DNA of 64,000 nucleotides. Origin: JBEGHD01 sp049334165. Its GTDB lineage: Bacteria; Bacteroidota; Bacteroidia; Flavobacteriales_D; Sanyastnellaceae. Each line of letters opens with the position of its first letter. Position 1 is the first letter of the stretch. Location: NCBI GenBank assembly GCA_049334165.1, contig JBEGHD010000008.1. One strand, written 5' to 3'. Of this stretch, positions 63,904 to 64,000 are shown one piece after another. Position numbers and translations under genes: made by a program. The notes below the pieces were generated by a model that was not told where the DNA came from, did not search any database, and was given only the letters and a program-made list of their open reading frames with translations.

Positions 63904-64000
63904 TTGCGCCATGCTTTCGTCCTTGAGAGGCACGACTCCTTTTAAGCCTCTTTTTTCGATATGGTGAAAAATGTGAGACTCTATAGTTTGAGAAGAGGTC
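63901..64000 (-). CDS. Partial CDS, C-terminal 32 residues only (rest beyond window)
   Basis: On the minus strand one frame is open from the window edge to a TAA at 63903-63901 and reads SSQTIESHIFHHIEKRG, then a hydrophobic tail and ESMAQ at the end. The SxxTIxxHI pattern could be a helix-turn-helix such as that at the end of RecQ-type helicases, but the fragment is too short to be sure that it is a real gene. Confidence 0.35.
   Translation of the reverse strand, partial: TSSQTIESHIFHHIEKRGLKGVVPLKDESMAQ

Overview
The window is a 64 kb stretch of a Bacteroidota chromosome, most likely a marine member of the order Flavobacteriales. The evidence is a set of type IX secretion system (T9SS) cargo proteins with type A and type B (CHU_C / gliding-motility) C-terminal signals, a PorP/SprF-family outer-membrane protein, several Bacteroidota-type promoters (TTTG, about 19 bases, TAnnTTTG), weak or absent Shine-Dalgarno sites, and Bacteroidota-typical families (DUF4199, DUF4294, the MeaB-mutase fusion IcmF, CcmD-like protein). 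No tRNA, rRNA, insertion sequence, prophage or CRISPR array was seen. The one firmly recognised RNA gene is the small SRP RNA.

Layout. 1-5.7 kb: two very different secreted repeat proteins (HYR-type and GloVer-type) that both end in the same duplicated dockerin-like calcium-loop module instead of a T9SS signal, with a small lipoprotein between them. 5.7-19.7 kb: mostly housekeeping. This covers KdsC, a DUF2520 protein, a beta-barrel protein, a cytochrome c maturation operon (ccmB-C-D-E-F), a sirtuin, DUF4294, biotin carboxylase, an SDR, the SRP RNA, DUF4199, a family 2 glycosyltransferase and mnmA. 19.8-33.6 kb: a single-domain response regulator, an ECF sigma factor and a membrane PKD protein that looks like its partner, followed by three very large T9SS type B surface proteins, two of them tandem paralogs. 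33.7-43.3 kb: two M1 aminopeptidases on either side of bioY, DUF2461, a GT22-like mannosyltransferase, ribH, a TPR membrane protein, then divergent recF-DUF721.

43.4-47.5 kb: a T9SS-targeted pentaheme cytochrome and a convergent Asp-box (BNR) T9SS protein. 47.6-53.0 kb: icmF (cobalamin mutase fusion) under a near-perfect promoter, an unknown membrane protein and an alpha/beta hydrolase. 53.1-59.3 kb: three genes sharing an unnamed roughly 180-residue secreted domain, grouped with a PorP/SprF partner; one of them carries nine SprB repeats and a type B signal. 59.3-64 kb: msrB, uvrA, a second ECF sigma factor with a small downstream gene, and the edge of a further gene.

Themes. Several genes build or use the cell envelope and the T9SS. 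The Ccm operon may serve c-type cytochromes such as the pentaheme protein. Biotin carboxylase, BioY and IcmF would fit propionate or branched-chain acyl-CoA metabolism. The most interesting candidates are the sigma/PKD-CHU_C regulatory pair next to giant adhesin-like genes, the shared-domain plus SprF cluster, the dockerin-like termini, and a Ccm system whose CcmE has Cys instead of the heme-binding His. All functions are inferred from sequence reading alone.
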